Assembly (NCBI RefSeq): GCF_002531755.2
Contig: NZ_CP034998.1
Location: 2,542,001 to 2,606,000 of the forward strand
DNA: 64,000 nucleotides
Direction of reading: 5' to 3'
DNA from: Rhizobium acidisoli
GTDB lineage: Bacteria; Pseudomonadota; Alphaproteobacteria; Rhizobiales; Rhizobiaceae
In this document: positions 34,503 through 42,481 of the stretch, piece after piece
Numbering within the stretch: the first letter of the stretch is position 1
How the letters are laid out: each line of letters opens with the position of its first letter
Notes under the pieces: generated by a model
Databases searched by the model: none
The model's input: only the letters and a program-made list of their open reading frames with translations
Told to the model about the DNA's origin: nothing
Program-made: the position numbers and the translations under genes

Positions 34503-35162
34503 TCACAAACGCTCAAGATAACTCTCCCACGCATCGATGGAGACCGTCAGTGACGGATCCGCTCCCTCGCCCCAGATCTCACCGCCGCCAAAGACGACCG
34601 TATAGAGCCATTGCGGATTTTCGCCTCGGCCATGCGCATTGTCGTCGGGGAACACGAAAGCTCCTTGCACCGTCTCGACGACGCCCGTCCTGGCGCGCGC
34701 ATAACGCGGCAGCCGCGTATGGGTGGCTGGATTGAAATTCTTCGTCCTCACCGTCTCGCCGACCGCAAAGCGCGGTGTGGTTTCGACAGGACGATCGCAA
34801 GGCCCGCCTCTCGCCAACGCGCCCGGCACCATCTCCGCCTTCAGCACCCGCTTCGGCGCAGCACCCTCCTGCAGATTGTGGCCGGACAGCAACTCCTCGC
34901 GCGTCGCAAAACCGTGCCGCGCCAGCAACGTCTCGACGCCGCGGATCCAGATCTCGTAATAGCTGGCGGCGAGATAATCGGCCGGCGGAATGTTTTCGCG
35001 TGCATGCCGGCTTTCGTCGATCGTCCATGCGCCGAAGGCGCCGCAGGAAAGCGTGATGCCGAGTGCCCGCTTTTCCCATTCGGCATGGAAATAGGGCTCG
35101 TCCTTTTCGGGCGCGACAGGCCCGAAGCCCATCTGCCCACCAAGATCGTGCGGTCCGTTCAT
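34503..35162 (-). CDS. nthB: nitrile hydratase beta subunit
   Basis: The 219 residues begin [56 protein letters not shown], the standard beta-subunit opening, and end with the SH3-like barrel ([62 protein letters not shown]). With alpha it forms the enzyme hydrating nitriles to amides. Its ATG overlaps the alpha stop (ATGA). I found no amidase or nitrile transporter nearby. Confidence 0.95.
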   Translation of the reverse strand: MNGPHDLGGQMGFGPVAPEKDEPYFHAEWEKRALGITLSCGAFGAWTIDESRHARENIPPADYLAASYYEIWIRGVETLLARHGFATREELLSGHNLQEGAAPKRVLKAEMVPGALARGGPCDRPVETTPRFAVGETVRTKNFNPATHTRLPRYARARTGVVETVQGAFVFPDDNAHGRGENPQWLYTVVFGGGEIWGEGADPSLTVSIDAWESYLERL

Positions 35163-35854
35163 GGACGAGCCTCCGGGCTGTCGGCAGCTGAAATCGTCGA
35201 ACTGCCGGCAGCTGAGACCTTCCAGCTGCCTGCGATGGCCGTGCCAATCATCGCATCGCGGCTGACGAGGCTGGCCAGTGCTGCCTCGTCCATTCCGTCC
35301 GTGCCGTCCGGCCGCTCGGGGATAACGAGATAACGCAGCTCTGCGGTCGAATCCCAGACGCGGATCTTCTTTTCCTCCGGCAGCGCCAGCCCGAATTCGG
35401 CAAGCACGCCACGCGGATCGATGACCGCACGCGAGCGATAGGCCGGCGCCTTGTACCAGACGGGCGGCAGGCCGAGCACCGACCAGGGATAACAGGAGCA
35501 AAGCGTGCAGACGATGAGATTATGGGTCTCGGGCGTGTTGAAAACGGCGCGCATATGCTCGCCCTGCCGGCCGGTAAACCCAAGGCTCGCAATCGCCGCC
35601 GTCGCATCGCGCTTCAGCCACGCGGCGAAATCGGCATCGCTCCAGGCCTTGGCGACGACATGCGCCCCATTCCGCGGCCCCACCTTCGTTTCATAAGTCT
35701 CGACAATCGCATCGATCGCCGCCGGATCGATCAGCCCCTTCTCGGTCAGCAGCGTTTCCAGCGCTTTTACGCGGGCCTGCATGTCGGAATAGTGGTTATC
35801 GTGGTGGTGGTCGTGGTCATGATCGTGGTGGTCGTGGTCGTGATCGTCGTGCAA
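35159..35854 (-). CDS. nthA: nitrile hydratase alpha subunit, cobalt type, TTG start
   Basis: The active-site claw is V-C-T-L-C-S-C (C116, C119, C121 in this numbering). Thr after the first Cys marks the cobalt type, Ser the iron type. The start is a TTG at 35854: GGAGGA lies 6 bases upstream, while the nearby ATG (35859) is out of frame and only one base from it. This puts 11 His and 8 Asp into the first 21 residues, a possible metal-gathering tail. The open frame reaches back to 35962 through repeat DNA, which I reject. At 231 residues it is of normal length. Confidence 0.93.
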   Translation of the reverse strand: MHDDHDHDHHDHDHDHHHDNHYSDMQARVKALETLLTEKGLIDPAAIDAIVETYETKVGPRNGAHVVAKAWSDADFAAWLKRDATAAIASLGFTGRQGEHMRAVFNTPETHNLIVCTLCSCYPWSVLGLPPVWYKAPAYRSRAVIDPRGVLAEFGLALPEEKKIRVWDSTAELRYLVIPERPDGTDGMDEAALASLVSRDAMIGTAIAGSWKVSAAGSSTISAADSPEARP

Positions 35855-35860
35855 GGCATG

Positions 35861-35866
35861 TCCTCC
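35861..35866 (-). promoter_or_regulatory. ribosome binding site that selects the TTG start of nthA
   Basis: GGAGGA on the minus strand lies 6 bases before the TTG and 1 base before an out-of-frame ATG. Spacing favours TTG. Confidence 0.7.
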
Positions 35867-35910
35867 AAAACGGCAGTCTAAAGGATAGGCAAGGTTCGCG
35901 GCCTGCTCCC

Positions 35911-36072
35911 TCTTCTCCCCAGTGGGGAGAAGGTGGCCCGAAGGGTCGGATGAGGGGGCCACACGGCACCTCCGTCATGATTGCCCTTCACTTACGCTCC
36001 GTGCATTCGCGGCTTTCGCCGCTCACCCCCTCATCTGCCTGCCGGCATCTTCTCCCCGCTGGGGAGAAGGGG
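35911..36072. repeat. paired inverted repeat, family 2 (copy C)
   Basis: The 341-base gap between nthA and the SDR-DoxX gene carries CTTCTCCCCAGTGGGGAGAAGG at the left and CTTCTCCCCGCTGGGGAGAAGG at the right, with GATGAGGGGG/CCCCCTCATC between them in inverted order, around a short unique spacer. The related copy at 39536-39682 shares CCCCTCATC-GCCTGCCGGCA and the CTTCTCCCCGC hairpin. Confidence 0.8.
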
Positions 36073-36195
36073 AATCGCGGCAGCACCCCGCAAAACCTAA
36101 GGCATGCTCATAAAGTCATCTTCCTCTTTCTATCACACACCACACTCCCGCCAAGCCCTTCTATCCCCTTCAAACTTTTCCGCTAATCTCCCGCC

Positions 36196-37470
36196 ATGAA
36201 CATTCTGATTCTCGGCGCAACCGGCTTCATAGGCTCCGTCGTCGCGGCCCGGCTCGTCGCCGATGGGCATGCTGTGACCGGGCTCGGCCGCAATCCCATG
36301 CGTGCCCGTCTGAAACAGCCGGCGATCGAATGGCGGCGCGCCGATCTCTCGCACATGACAAGGCCCGGGGACTGGGAAGATCTCCTCAAAGACCGGCAGG
36401 CTGTCGTCAATTGCGCCGGCGCGCTACAGGATGGGCTCTCCGACGATCTCTCGGCCACGCAGGCTGAAGCGATGCTGGCGCTCTATGCCGCCGCCAAACG
36501 CACATCTCAGCCATTGGTCGTGCAGATATCGGCAAGGACTGCGGGAGCGGCAGGCGACCTGCCCTTCCTCGCCACCAAGCGGCGGGCCGACGAGGCGCTA
36601 GTAGGAAGCGGCCTGCCTCATCTCATCCTCCGCCCTGCCCTCGTGCTCGGCCGCAATGCCCATGGCGGCTCGTCGCTGCTCAGGGCGCTTGCCGCCTTTC
36701 CGCTGGCGCTGCCGCTCGTCCATGCCGACAGTCCGGTCGAAACGCTTTCTGTGGACGACGTGGCGGAAGCCGTATCCCGGGCTGTCGCAGGCGGCCTCCG
36801 CGGGGATATCGATCTTGCCGCCGACGAGGTTCTCACACTCGCCGATCTCATCGGCCTTCACCGGCAATGGCTGGGCCTAGCACCCGCCCGCATCTTTTCC
36901 CTTGCCTCGTGGCTCGCCAGGCCCGTGACGTGGCTTGCCGATATGGCGGGGCTGCTCGGCTGGCGTTCGCCGCTGCGCTCGACGGCGATGACCGTCATGT
37001 CGGAGGGCATACGAAGCGAAAAACGGGAAAGCGGCCTAACCGCGACATCCGCGCCGGCAACGCTCTCGGCCAATCCCTCCGGCGTGCAGGATCTCTGGTT
37101 TGCCCGGCTCTATCTCCTGAAACCGCTCGTCATATCAGGCCTCTCTGTCTTCTGGCTGCTCTCGGGCCTCATCCCGCTGCTGGCGCTCACGAAGACATCC
37201 GCCCACTTCCTGCCGTTCATGCCCGAAGCGGCGGCAACGGCGCTGACGCTTGCGACCTGCCTGATCGACGTGGCGCTCGGCGCCACCGTGCTTGTCCGTC
37301 CGCTCGCCAAACGCTCTCTTCTCGGCATGCTGGTCGTCTCTTTCGCCTATCTGACCGGCGCCAGCCTGCTCGAACCCGCGCTCTGGCTCGACCCGCTCGG
37401 CCCCCTCGTCAAGGTGCTGCCGTCGATCCTGCTGACCCTGACGGCCCTTGCCACCCTGGATGAACGCTGA
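36196..37470 (+). CDS. SDR (NAD-dependent epimerase-like) fused to DoxX-like membrane domain
   Basis: Of 424 residues, about 1-290 form an atypical SDR (MNILILGATGFIGSVVAARLVADGHAVTGLGRNP, QPLVVQISARTAG, LPHLILRPALVLGRNAHGG). The last 120 contain four hydrophobic helices of the DoxX_3 type (LYLLKPLVISGLSVFWLLSGLIPLLAL, ATALTLATCLIDVALGATVLVRPLA, LLGMLVVSFAYLTGASLLE, LLTLTALATL). The stop overlaps the start of the DUF2269 gene (TGATG). A Rossmann domain tethered to a DoxX membrane unit plus a DUF2269 partner suggests a membrane redox function; its substrate is unknown. Confidence 0.9.
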   Translation: MNILILGATGFIGSVVAARLVADGHAVTGLGRNPMRARLKQPAIEWRRADLSHMTRPGDWEDLLKDRQAVVNCAGALQDGLSDDLSATQAEAMLALYAAAKRTSQPLVVQISARTAGAAGDLPFLATKRRADEALVGSGLPHLILRPALVLGRNAHGGSSLLRALAAFPLALPLVHADSPVETLSVDDVAEAVSRAVAGGLRGDIDLAADEVLTLADLIGLHRQWLGLAPARIFSLASWLARPVTWLADMAGLLGWRSPLRSTAMTVMSEGIRSEKRESGLTATSAPATLSANPSGVQDLWFARLYLLKPLVISGLSVFWLLSGLIPLLALTKTSAHFLPFMPEAAATALTLATCLIDVALGATVLVRPLAKRSLLGMLVVSFAYLTGASLLEPALWLDPLGPLVKVLPSILLTLTALATLDER

Positions 37471-37946
37471 TGCTCGAGGAGTGGCTGCTGCTTGCCCATG
37501 TCATCGGCGCGACCGTGCTCTTCGGCACCGGCGCCGGCATCGCCTTCTTCATGGTGATGGCGCATCGCACGCGTGATCCCGCTCTGATCGCCCATGTCGC
37601 CGGAACCGTGGTCATTGCCGATACGATCTTCACCGCCACCGCCGCCATTTTCCAGCCCGTAACCGGATATCTGCTGGCGCGGGCGATCGGCTGGGAACTG
37701 TCGGAAGGTTGGATCGCGCTGTCGCTGCTGCTTTATATCATCACCGGCCTGTTCTGGCTGCCGGTCGTCTGGATCCAGATCCGGCTGCGCGATCTCGCCC
37801 GTGTCGCAGAAAAATCCGGAAGCGGCTTGCCGCCGGCCTATTTCAGCCTCTACCGCATCTGGTTCGCCTGCGGCTTTCCGGCCTTCTTTGCTGTCATCGG
37901 CATTCTCTGGCTGATGCTGACGAAACCGTCGATCGCCCTATTTTAA
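37470..37946 (+). CDS. DUF2269 family integral membrane protein
   Basis: The 158 residues contain four transmembrane helices (LLLAHVIGATVLFGTGAGIAFFMVM, IADTIFTATAAIFQPVTGYLLA, LSLLLYIITGLFWLPVVWIQI, FACGFPAFFAVIGILWLML). The first holds a conserved His (LAHVIG) and a membrane-embedded Gly-rich stretch. The family is uncharacterised. It is coupled to the SDR-DoxX gene by a one-base overlap and converges with the LysE gene, the ends overlapping by 9 bases. Confidence 0.9.
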   Translation: MLEEWLLLAHVIGATVLFGTGAGIAFFMVMAHRTRDPALIAHVAGTVVIADTIFTATAAIFQPVTGYLLARAIGWELSEGWIALSLLLYIITGLFWLPVVWIQIRLRDLARVAEKSGSGLPPAYFSLYRIWFACGFPAFFAVIGILWLMLTKPSIALF

Positions 37947-38531
37947 CATCGGCCAGAGGCTCGCCACCAGAAGAACCGCCATGCTGATATTGAACCATTT
38001 CAGCCGTATCGGATCGGAAAGCCATTCCCGCAGCGCCGAGCCGAAACCTGCCCATGTCGAAACGCTCGGCACATTGACCGCCGCAAAGGCCAGGCCGACG
38101 AGGAGCACGCTGACGAGATAGAGTTCCGGATTGGTATAGGTGGCCATCGCGGTGACCGCCATCACCCAGGCTTTCGGGTTGACCCACTGGAAGGCCGCCG
38201 CCGAAAAGAAGGACATCGGCTCGACAGCGCTTTTGCCTTCGCTCAGCGAGCGCGAGGAAGCGATCTTCCAGGCAATCCAGACGAGGTAGGCGCCGCCGGC
38301 AAATTTCAACGCAGTATAGACTGCCGGCATCGTATGCAGCACCGCGCCGAGCCCGAGACCGACGCCGATCAGCAGCGAGAAGAAGCCGACACCGATGCCG
38401 AACATATGCGGGATCGTTCTGCGGAAGCCGAAATTCACGCCCGATGCGAAGAGCATCATATTGTTCGGCCCCGGCGTGATCGACGTCGTGAAGACGAAGA
38501 GAACGAGGGCGAGAAACGTATCCAGCGGCAT
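37938..38531 (-). CDS. LysE/RhtB family amino-acid exporter
   Basis: The 197 residues have six predicted transmembrane helices and the family signature TSITPGPNNMMLFASGVNFGFRRTIPHMFGIGVGFFSLLIGVGLG near the N-terminus. FFSAAAFQWVNPKAWVMAVTAMATY is another family block. It probably exports an amino acid or derivative by proton antiport. Substrate unknown. It overlaps the DUF2269 gene tail to tail. Confidence 0.93.
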   Translation of the reverse strand: MPLDTFLALVLFVFTTSITPGPNNMMLFASGVNFGFRRTIPHMFGIGVGFFSLLIGVGLGLGAVLHTMPAVYTALKFAGGAYLVWIAWKIASSRSLSEGKSAVEPMSFFSAAAFQWVNPKAWVMAVTAMATYTNPELYLVSVLLVGLAFAAVNVPSVSTWAGFGSALREWLSDPIRLKWFNISMAVLLVASLWPMLK

Positions 38532-38680
38532 GCGACCTCCCGAGGCCGGCTTTCCCGCAGGCCGTTTATTTAGGTCAGCGTAACTGCCCTAAATCACCGA
38601 TGCCATTACATCATTGTCATGGTGACAGGATTACTTGAAAGATGGCGACCCGGCCCAATCTCTCTCCCAGGAAAAAACCC

Positions 38681-39529
38681 ATGCAGGACGACCCAATTCC
38701 ATTCGTCAGATTTCCGAACGGCGCGGAAGTGCCGGCGCTCGGCCAGGGAACCTGGGCCATGGGCGAGGATGCCGGTCATGCCATGGCCGAGATCGAAAGC
38801 CTCAAGGCCGGCATCGATCTGGGGATGACACTGATCGACACCGCCGAAATGTATGGCGACGGCGGCGCCGAGGAGATCGTCGGCCAGGCGATCAAGGGAC
38901 GGCGCGACGAGGTCTTCATCGTCAGCAAGGTCTATCCCTGGAATGCCAGCCTGACAGGCACGGTGGAAGCCTGCGAGCACAGCCTGGAGCGGCTCGGCAC
39001 CGACCGCATCGATCTCTATCTCCTGCACTGGCGCGGCAGCCATCCGCTGGCCGAGACCGTCGCGGCCTTCGAAATGCTGAAGGCCTCCGGCAAGATCGGC
39101 GCCTGGGGCGTCTCCAACTTCGACACCGGCGACATGGAGGAACTGCTCGGCGTGCCCGACGGCGCCAATGTCGCCGCCAACCAGGTCCTCTACAACCTCT
39201 CCCGCCGCGGCATCGAATTCGACCTCCTGCCCTGGTGCCAGAGCCGCAGCATTCCGGTCATGGCCTATTCGCCGATCGAGCAGGGGCACATCCTGCATCA
39301 TCCCGAGCTGATCCGCATCGCCAAGGCCTATCAGGCAACGCCCGCCCAGCTGGCGCTCGCCTTCCTGCTGGAGCGCGACGGCGTCATCGTCATCCCGAAA
39401 ACGTCGAGTGCCGCCCGCGCGGCTGAGAATCGCGACTGCGTATCGCTTGAGATCACCGACGAGGATTGGCAGGCGCTCGACGCCGCCTTCCCGCCGCCGG
39501 CAAAGAAAAAGCCGCTGGAGATGTTGTGA
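38681..39529 (+). CDS. aldo/keto reductase
   Basis: The 282-residue (beta/alpha)8 NADPH enzyme has [15 protein letters not shown] at the start, the catalytic Asp and Tyr in [24 protein letters not shown], catalytic Lys in [12 protein letters not shown], and His in [15 protein letters not shown] binding is in [16 protein letters not shown]. It belongs to the short YeaE-like AKRs lacking long C-terminal loops. The start at 38681 follows GGAAAAAACCC. It is divergent from the LysE gene. Confidence 0.94.
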   Translation: MQDDPIPFVRFPNGAEVPALGQGTWAMGEDAGHAMAEIESLKAGIDLGMTLIDTAEMYGDGGAEEIVGQAIKGRRDEVFIVSKVYPWNASLTGTVEACEHSLERLGTDRIDLYLLHWRGSHPLAETVAAFEMLKASGKIGAWGVSNFDTGDMEELLGVPDGANVAANQVLYNLSRRGIEFDLLPWCQSRSIPVMAYSPIEQGHILHHPELIRIAKAYQATPAQLALAFLLERDGVIVIPKTSSAARAAENRDCVSLEITDEDWQALDAAFPPPAKKKPLEML

Positions 39530-39535
39530 TCTCCG

Positions 39536-39682
39536 GGCGTGCCCCTCATCCGCCTGCCGGCACCTTCTCCCCGCTTGCGGGGCGAAGGGGGAGAGCAGCA
39601 ACCTCTCCGTCCCCCGCCAACCTCTCGCAGGGCACGTCCCCTCGCCCCGTTTACGGGGAGAGGGTTAGGGTGAGGGGCAGCT
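39536..39682. repeat. paired inverted repeat, family 2 (copy D)
   Basis: CCCCTCATCCGCCTGCCGGC, followed by the hairpin CTTCTCCCCGCTTGCGGGG, opens the element. CCTCGCCCCGTTTACGGGGAGAGG and AGGGTGAGGGG close it. It fills the 183-base gap between the aldo/keto reductase and the end of ilvH and probably acts as a bidirectional transcript end. Confidence 0.75.
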
Positions 39683-39712
39683 ATCGGCACCAACCTGACA
39701 GGCTGGAAGGCC

Positions 39713-40285
39713 TCACATCCCCTGCGCGCCGCGGTTCATCGCGGCGATGCCGGTGCGGCAGACCTCGATCAGCCCCAGCGGTTTCATGATTGCCACGAAC
39801 TGGTCGATCTTCGAGGACTTGCCGGTGATCTCCAGGATGAAGTGATCGATCGTCGCATCCACGACCTTGGCATGGAAGGCATCGGCAAGGCGCAGCGTCT
39901 CGGCGCGCATCTCGCCCTCGCCGACCACCTTGACCAGCGCCACCTCGCGCTCGATCGGCCGCTCCTGGCCGAGTTCGCGGGCGCGCACCGTCAGATCGAC
40001 GACGCGGTGCACCGGCACGATGCGCTCGAGCTGCGCCTTGATCTGTTCCAGCACATGCGGCGTGCCGCGTGTGACGATGGTGATACGGGAAAGATGCGCC
40101 TGGTGCTCGGTCTCGGAGACCGTCAGGCTCTCGATATTGTAGCCGCGGCCGGAAAACAGGCCGATGACCCGGGCAAGAACGCCCGGTTCGTTGTCGACGA
40201 GAATGGAAAGCGTGTGGCTTTCGATCGCCGCCGTTTCCGGTGAGATGAAGTAGGCAGAGCCCGTGGGCTGTAGGTGTGCGTTCAT
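39713..40285 (-). CDS. ilvH: acetolactate synthase small (regulatory) subunit
   Basis: The 190 residues begin with an ACT domain (HTLSILVDNEPGVLARVIGLFSGRGYNIESLTVSETE), which binds valine for feedback inhibition, and continue with the C-terminal domain (ALVKVVGEGEMRAETLRLADAFHAKVVDATIDHFILEITGKSSKIDQFVAIMKPLGLIEVCRTG). The start at 40285 removes 24 non-family residues. It is 81 bases downstream of ilvI; the gap contains a small CCGGAA/TTCCGG hairpin but no terminator, so the two are cotranscribed. Confidence 0.96.
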   Translation of the reverse strand: MNAHLQPTGSAYFISPETAAIESHTLSILVDNEPGVLARVIGLFSGRGYNIESLTVSETEHQAHLSRITIVTRGTPHVLEQIKAQLERIVPVHRVVDLTVRARELGQERPIEREVALVKVVGEGEMRAETLRLADAFHAKVVDATIDHFILEITGKSSKIDQFVAIMKPLGLIEVCRTGIAAMNRGAQGM

Positions 40286-40366
40286 GGTCTTGAGTTTCCT
40301 CTTCCCTGCCGCATAACCCGAAAACCGGAAGCGATTTCCGGAAAGGATTATACGCAAATTAAAATG

Positions 40367-42157
40367 TCAGACGAGCGCGCGGCCCTTGGCGTCGATCGCA
40401 TTGGCGACCGCTTCGTCGGTGGCTTCATCAGGCAGCAGCATTTCGTTATGCGCCTTGCCCGAGGGGATCATCGGGAAGCAGTTGGCGAGATTAGCAACGC
40501 GGCAATCGAAGATGACGGGCTTTCTGACCTTGATCATCTCGACAATGGCATCGTCGAGCTCATCCGGCTTTTCGCAGCGCAAGCCGACGGCGCCATAGGC
40601 TTCCGCCAGCTTGACGAAATCGGGCATCGCCTCCGTATAGGAGTTCGACAGACGGTTGCCGTGCAGCAGCTGCTGCCACTGGCGCACCATGCCCATATAC
40701 TGGTTGTTCATGATGAAGATCTTGATCGGCGCATCGTGCTGGATCGCCGCCGACATTTCCTGGATGCACATCTGGATCGAGGCGTCGCCGGCAATATCGA
40801 TGACGAGGCTGTCGGGATGGGCGATCTGTACGCCGAGTGCGGCCGGCAGACCGTAACCCATCGTGCCGAGGCCGCCCGACGTCATCCAGCGGTTCGGCTG
40901 CTCGAAGCCGAAGAACTGCGCCGCCCACATCTGATGCTGGCCGACTTCGGTGGTGATGTAGGTATCGCGGTCCTTGGTATGCGCATAGAGCCGCTCCAGC
41001 GCATATTGCGGCATGATGACATCGTTGCTCCTTGTATAGGCGAAGGAGTTGCGCGCCCGCCAGCGGGCGATATCGGTCCACCAGTCTTCGAGACGGTTCT
41101 TCTCCGGCTTCTTCGGCAGCGCCCGCCACAAGCGGACCATATCTTCGAGGACATGACCGACATCGCCGCGGATGCCGATATCGACGCGGACGTTCTTGTT
41201 GATCGAAGAGGGATCGACATCGATATGGATCTTCTTCGAGTTCGGCGAAAAGGCGTTGAGACGGCCGGTGATGCGGTCGTCGAAGCGGGCGCCGATGCAG
41301 ACCATGACGTCGCAGTCGTGCATCGCCATGTTGGCCTCATAGGAGCCGTGCATGCCGAGCATCTTCAGCCAGTTCTTGCCCGAAGCCGGGTAGGCGCCGA
41401 GGCCCATCAGCGTCGAGGTGATCGGGAAATCGGTGAGCTCGACCAGCTCGCGCAGCAGCTTGGAAGCCTCGGGGCCGGAATTGATGACCCCGCCGCCGGA
41501 ATAGATGATCGGACGGCGCGCAGTGGCCATCAGCTCGATCGCGGCATGGATCTGGTTGAGATCGCCCTGGATCTTCGGCTGATAGCTCTTCTGGATCGCG
41601 TAATCGGCGGGCGGCGTATAGGTGCCGGTCGCAAACTGCACGTCTTTCGGAATATCGACGACGACCGGGCCTGGACGGCCGGACTGCGCGATGCGGAAGG
41701 CCTCGTGAATGACGGCGGCGAGCTGGTTGACGTCCTTGACCAGCCAGTTGTGCTTGGTGCAGGGACGGGTGATGCCGACCGTATCGCATTCCTGGAAGGC
41801 GTCGGAGCCGATCAGCGGGGTCGGAACCTGACCGGTCAGGCAGACCAGCGGGATCGAATCCATCAGCGCGTCCTGCAGCGGCGTGACCGCATTGGTGGCG
41901 CCCGGGCCCGAGGTGACCAGCATGACGCCGACCTTGCCGGTGGAGCGGGCATAACCTTCGGCCGCATGGCCTGCCCCCTGCTCGTGGCGGACGAGGATGT
42001 GCTTGACCTCTTCCTGCTGGAAGATCTCGTCATAGATCGGCAGGACCGCGCCGCCGGGATAGCCGAAGATATGTTCGACGCCGTTGTCCTTCAGCGCCTT
42101 GAGAACGATCTCCGCTCCCGTCATCCGATTGCCTGCCGCCTGATTGTCCGTGCTCAT
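40367..42157 (-). CDS. ilvI: acetolactate synthase large (catalytic) subunit
   Basis: This ThDP-, FAD- and Mg-dependent enzyme condenses two pyruvates, or pyruvate with 2-oxobutyrate, in the first common step of branched-chain amino-acid synthesis. Its 596 residues include the catalytic E59 in RHEQGAGHAAEGYAR, the FAD-binding middle domain, and the ThDP motif GDASIQMCIQEMSAAIQHDAPIKIFIMNN. The start at 42157 gives MSTDNQAAGNRMTGAEIVLKAL. An attenuator with an Ile/Val/Leu-rich leader peptide lies immediately upstream. Confidence 0.97.
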   Translation of the reverse strand: MSTDNQAAGNRMTGAEIVLKALKDNGVEHIFGYPGGAVLPIYDEIFQQEEVKHILVRHEQGAGHAAEGYARSTGKVGVMLVTSGPGATNAVTPLQDALMDSIPLVCLTGQVPTPLIGSDAFQECDTVGITRPCTKHNWLVKDVNQLAAVIHEAFRIAQSGRPGPVVVDIPKDVQFATGTYTPPADYAIQKSYQPKIQGDLNQIHAAIELMATARRPIIYSGGGVINSGPEASKLLRELVELTDFPITSTLMGLGAYPASGKNWLKMLGMHGSYEANMAMHDCDVMVCIGARFDDRITGRLNAFSPNSKKIHIDVDPSSINKNVRVDIGIRGDVGHVLEDMVRLWRALPKKPEKNRLEDWWTDIARWRARNSFAYTRSNDVIMPQYALERLYAHTKDRDTYITTEVGQHQMWAAQFFGFEQPNRWMTSGGLGTMGYGLPAALGVQIAHPDSLVIDIAGDASIQMCIQEMSAAIQHDAPIKIFIMNNQYMGMVRQWQQLLHGNRLSNSYTEAMPDFVKLAEAYGAVGLRCEKPDELDDAIVEMIKVRKPVIFDCRVANLANCFPMIPSGKAHNEMLLPDEATDEAVANAIDAKGRALV

Positions 42158-42217
42158 CTGTCTGTTCCGTTTATGCTGGGATTTGCGTTTGTGGCCGGAA
42201 GCCCGAATTTCGGGCAT

Positions 42218-42240
42218 AAAAAAAGGCCCCGGAGGAGCCT
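42218..42240 (-). terminator. ilv attenuator terminator
   Basis: On the minus strand AGGCTCC-TCC-GGGGCCT forms a 7-bp stem (one G-U pair) followed directly by T7. It lies 35 bases after the leader-peptide stop and about 60 bases before ilvI. It is preceded by alternative hairpins and followed by a second small palindrome (GCCCGAAATTCGGGC, 42201-42215). Confidence 0.85.
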
Positions 42241-42247
42241 GTCATCT

Positions 42248-42297
42248 AGCGCATGGGTGGCTACCGCCGGATGGTTACACCATCCTGCCCATGCGCT
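42248..42297 (-). promoter_or_regulatory. competing leader hairpins of the ilv attenuator
   Basis: The 10-bp inverted repeat AGCGCATGGG (42248-42257) / CCCATGCGCT (42288-42297) encloses a second stem GGATGG/CCATCC (42269-42285). The right arms cover the last codons of the leader peptide, so the ribosome position decides which hairpin forms. This matches the 1:2 pause-type structure of amino-acid attenuators. Confidence 0.75.
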
Positions 42298-42331
42298 TTC
42301 CCACCACGATAAGAGCCGTTGCGATTTTCAT
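42275..42331 (-). CDS. ilv leader peptide (18 aa)
   Basis: The sequence MKIATALIVVGKRMGRMV, ending in TAA, contains Leu-Ile-Val-Val in a row (plus an early Ile and a final Val), the control codons expected for a branched-chain amino-acid attenuator. The stop lies inside the nested hairpins. The promoter spacing puts the transcript 5' end on or within two bases of the AUG, so translation is probably leaderless. This gene is too short for ordinary gene callers. Confidence 0.85.
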   Translation of the reverse strand: MKIATALIVVGKRMGRMV

Positions 42332-42339
42332 GGTCGGAA

Positions 42340-42368
42340 GTGATAGACAGAAAATTTCGCAGCGTCAA
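42340..42368 (-). promoter_or_regulatory. sigma-70-type promoter of the ilvIH attenuator
   Basis: On the minus strand TTGACG (42368-42363), a 17-base spacer and TATCAC (42345-42340). Only 8 bases separate the -10 box from the leader ATG, so the start point falls at about 42333-42331. Confidence 0.75.
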
Positions 42369-42481
42369 CGCATGCCGCAATAAAAATCCATCCGCGCTCC
42401 TTTACCCTCTAAAAACCATGGTTTGAAGGATTTGTTAAAGGATGGACTTTATTATTAAGCCCCATTGCAGGGAGTAGCCCT

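Noticed and set aside
40274..42343. 689-codon plus-strand open frame opposite ilvI
   Set aside because: It is an antisense shadow of a high-GC gene: low-complexity Arg/Asp/His text with no domain, while ilvI on the other strand is unmistakable.
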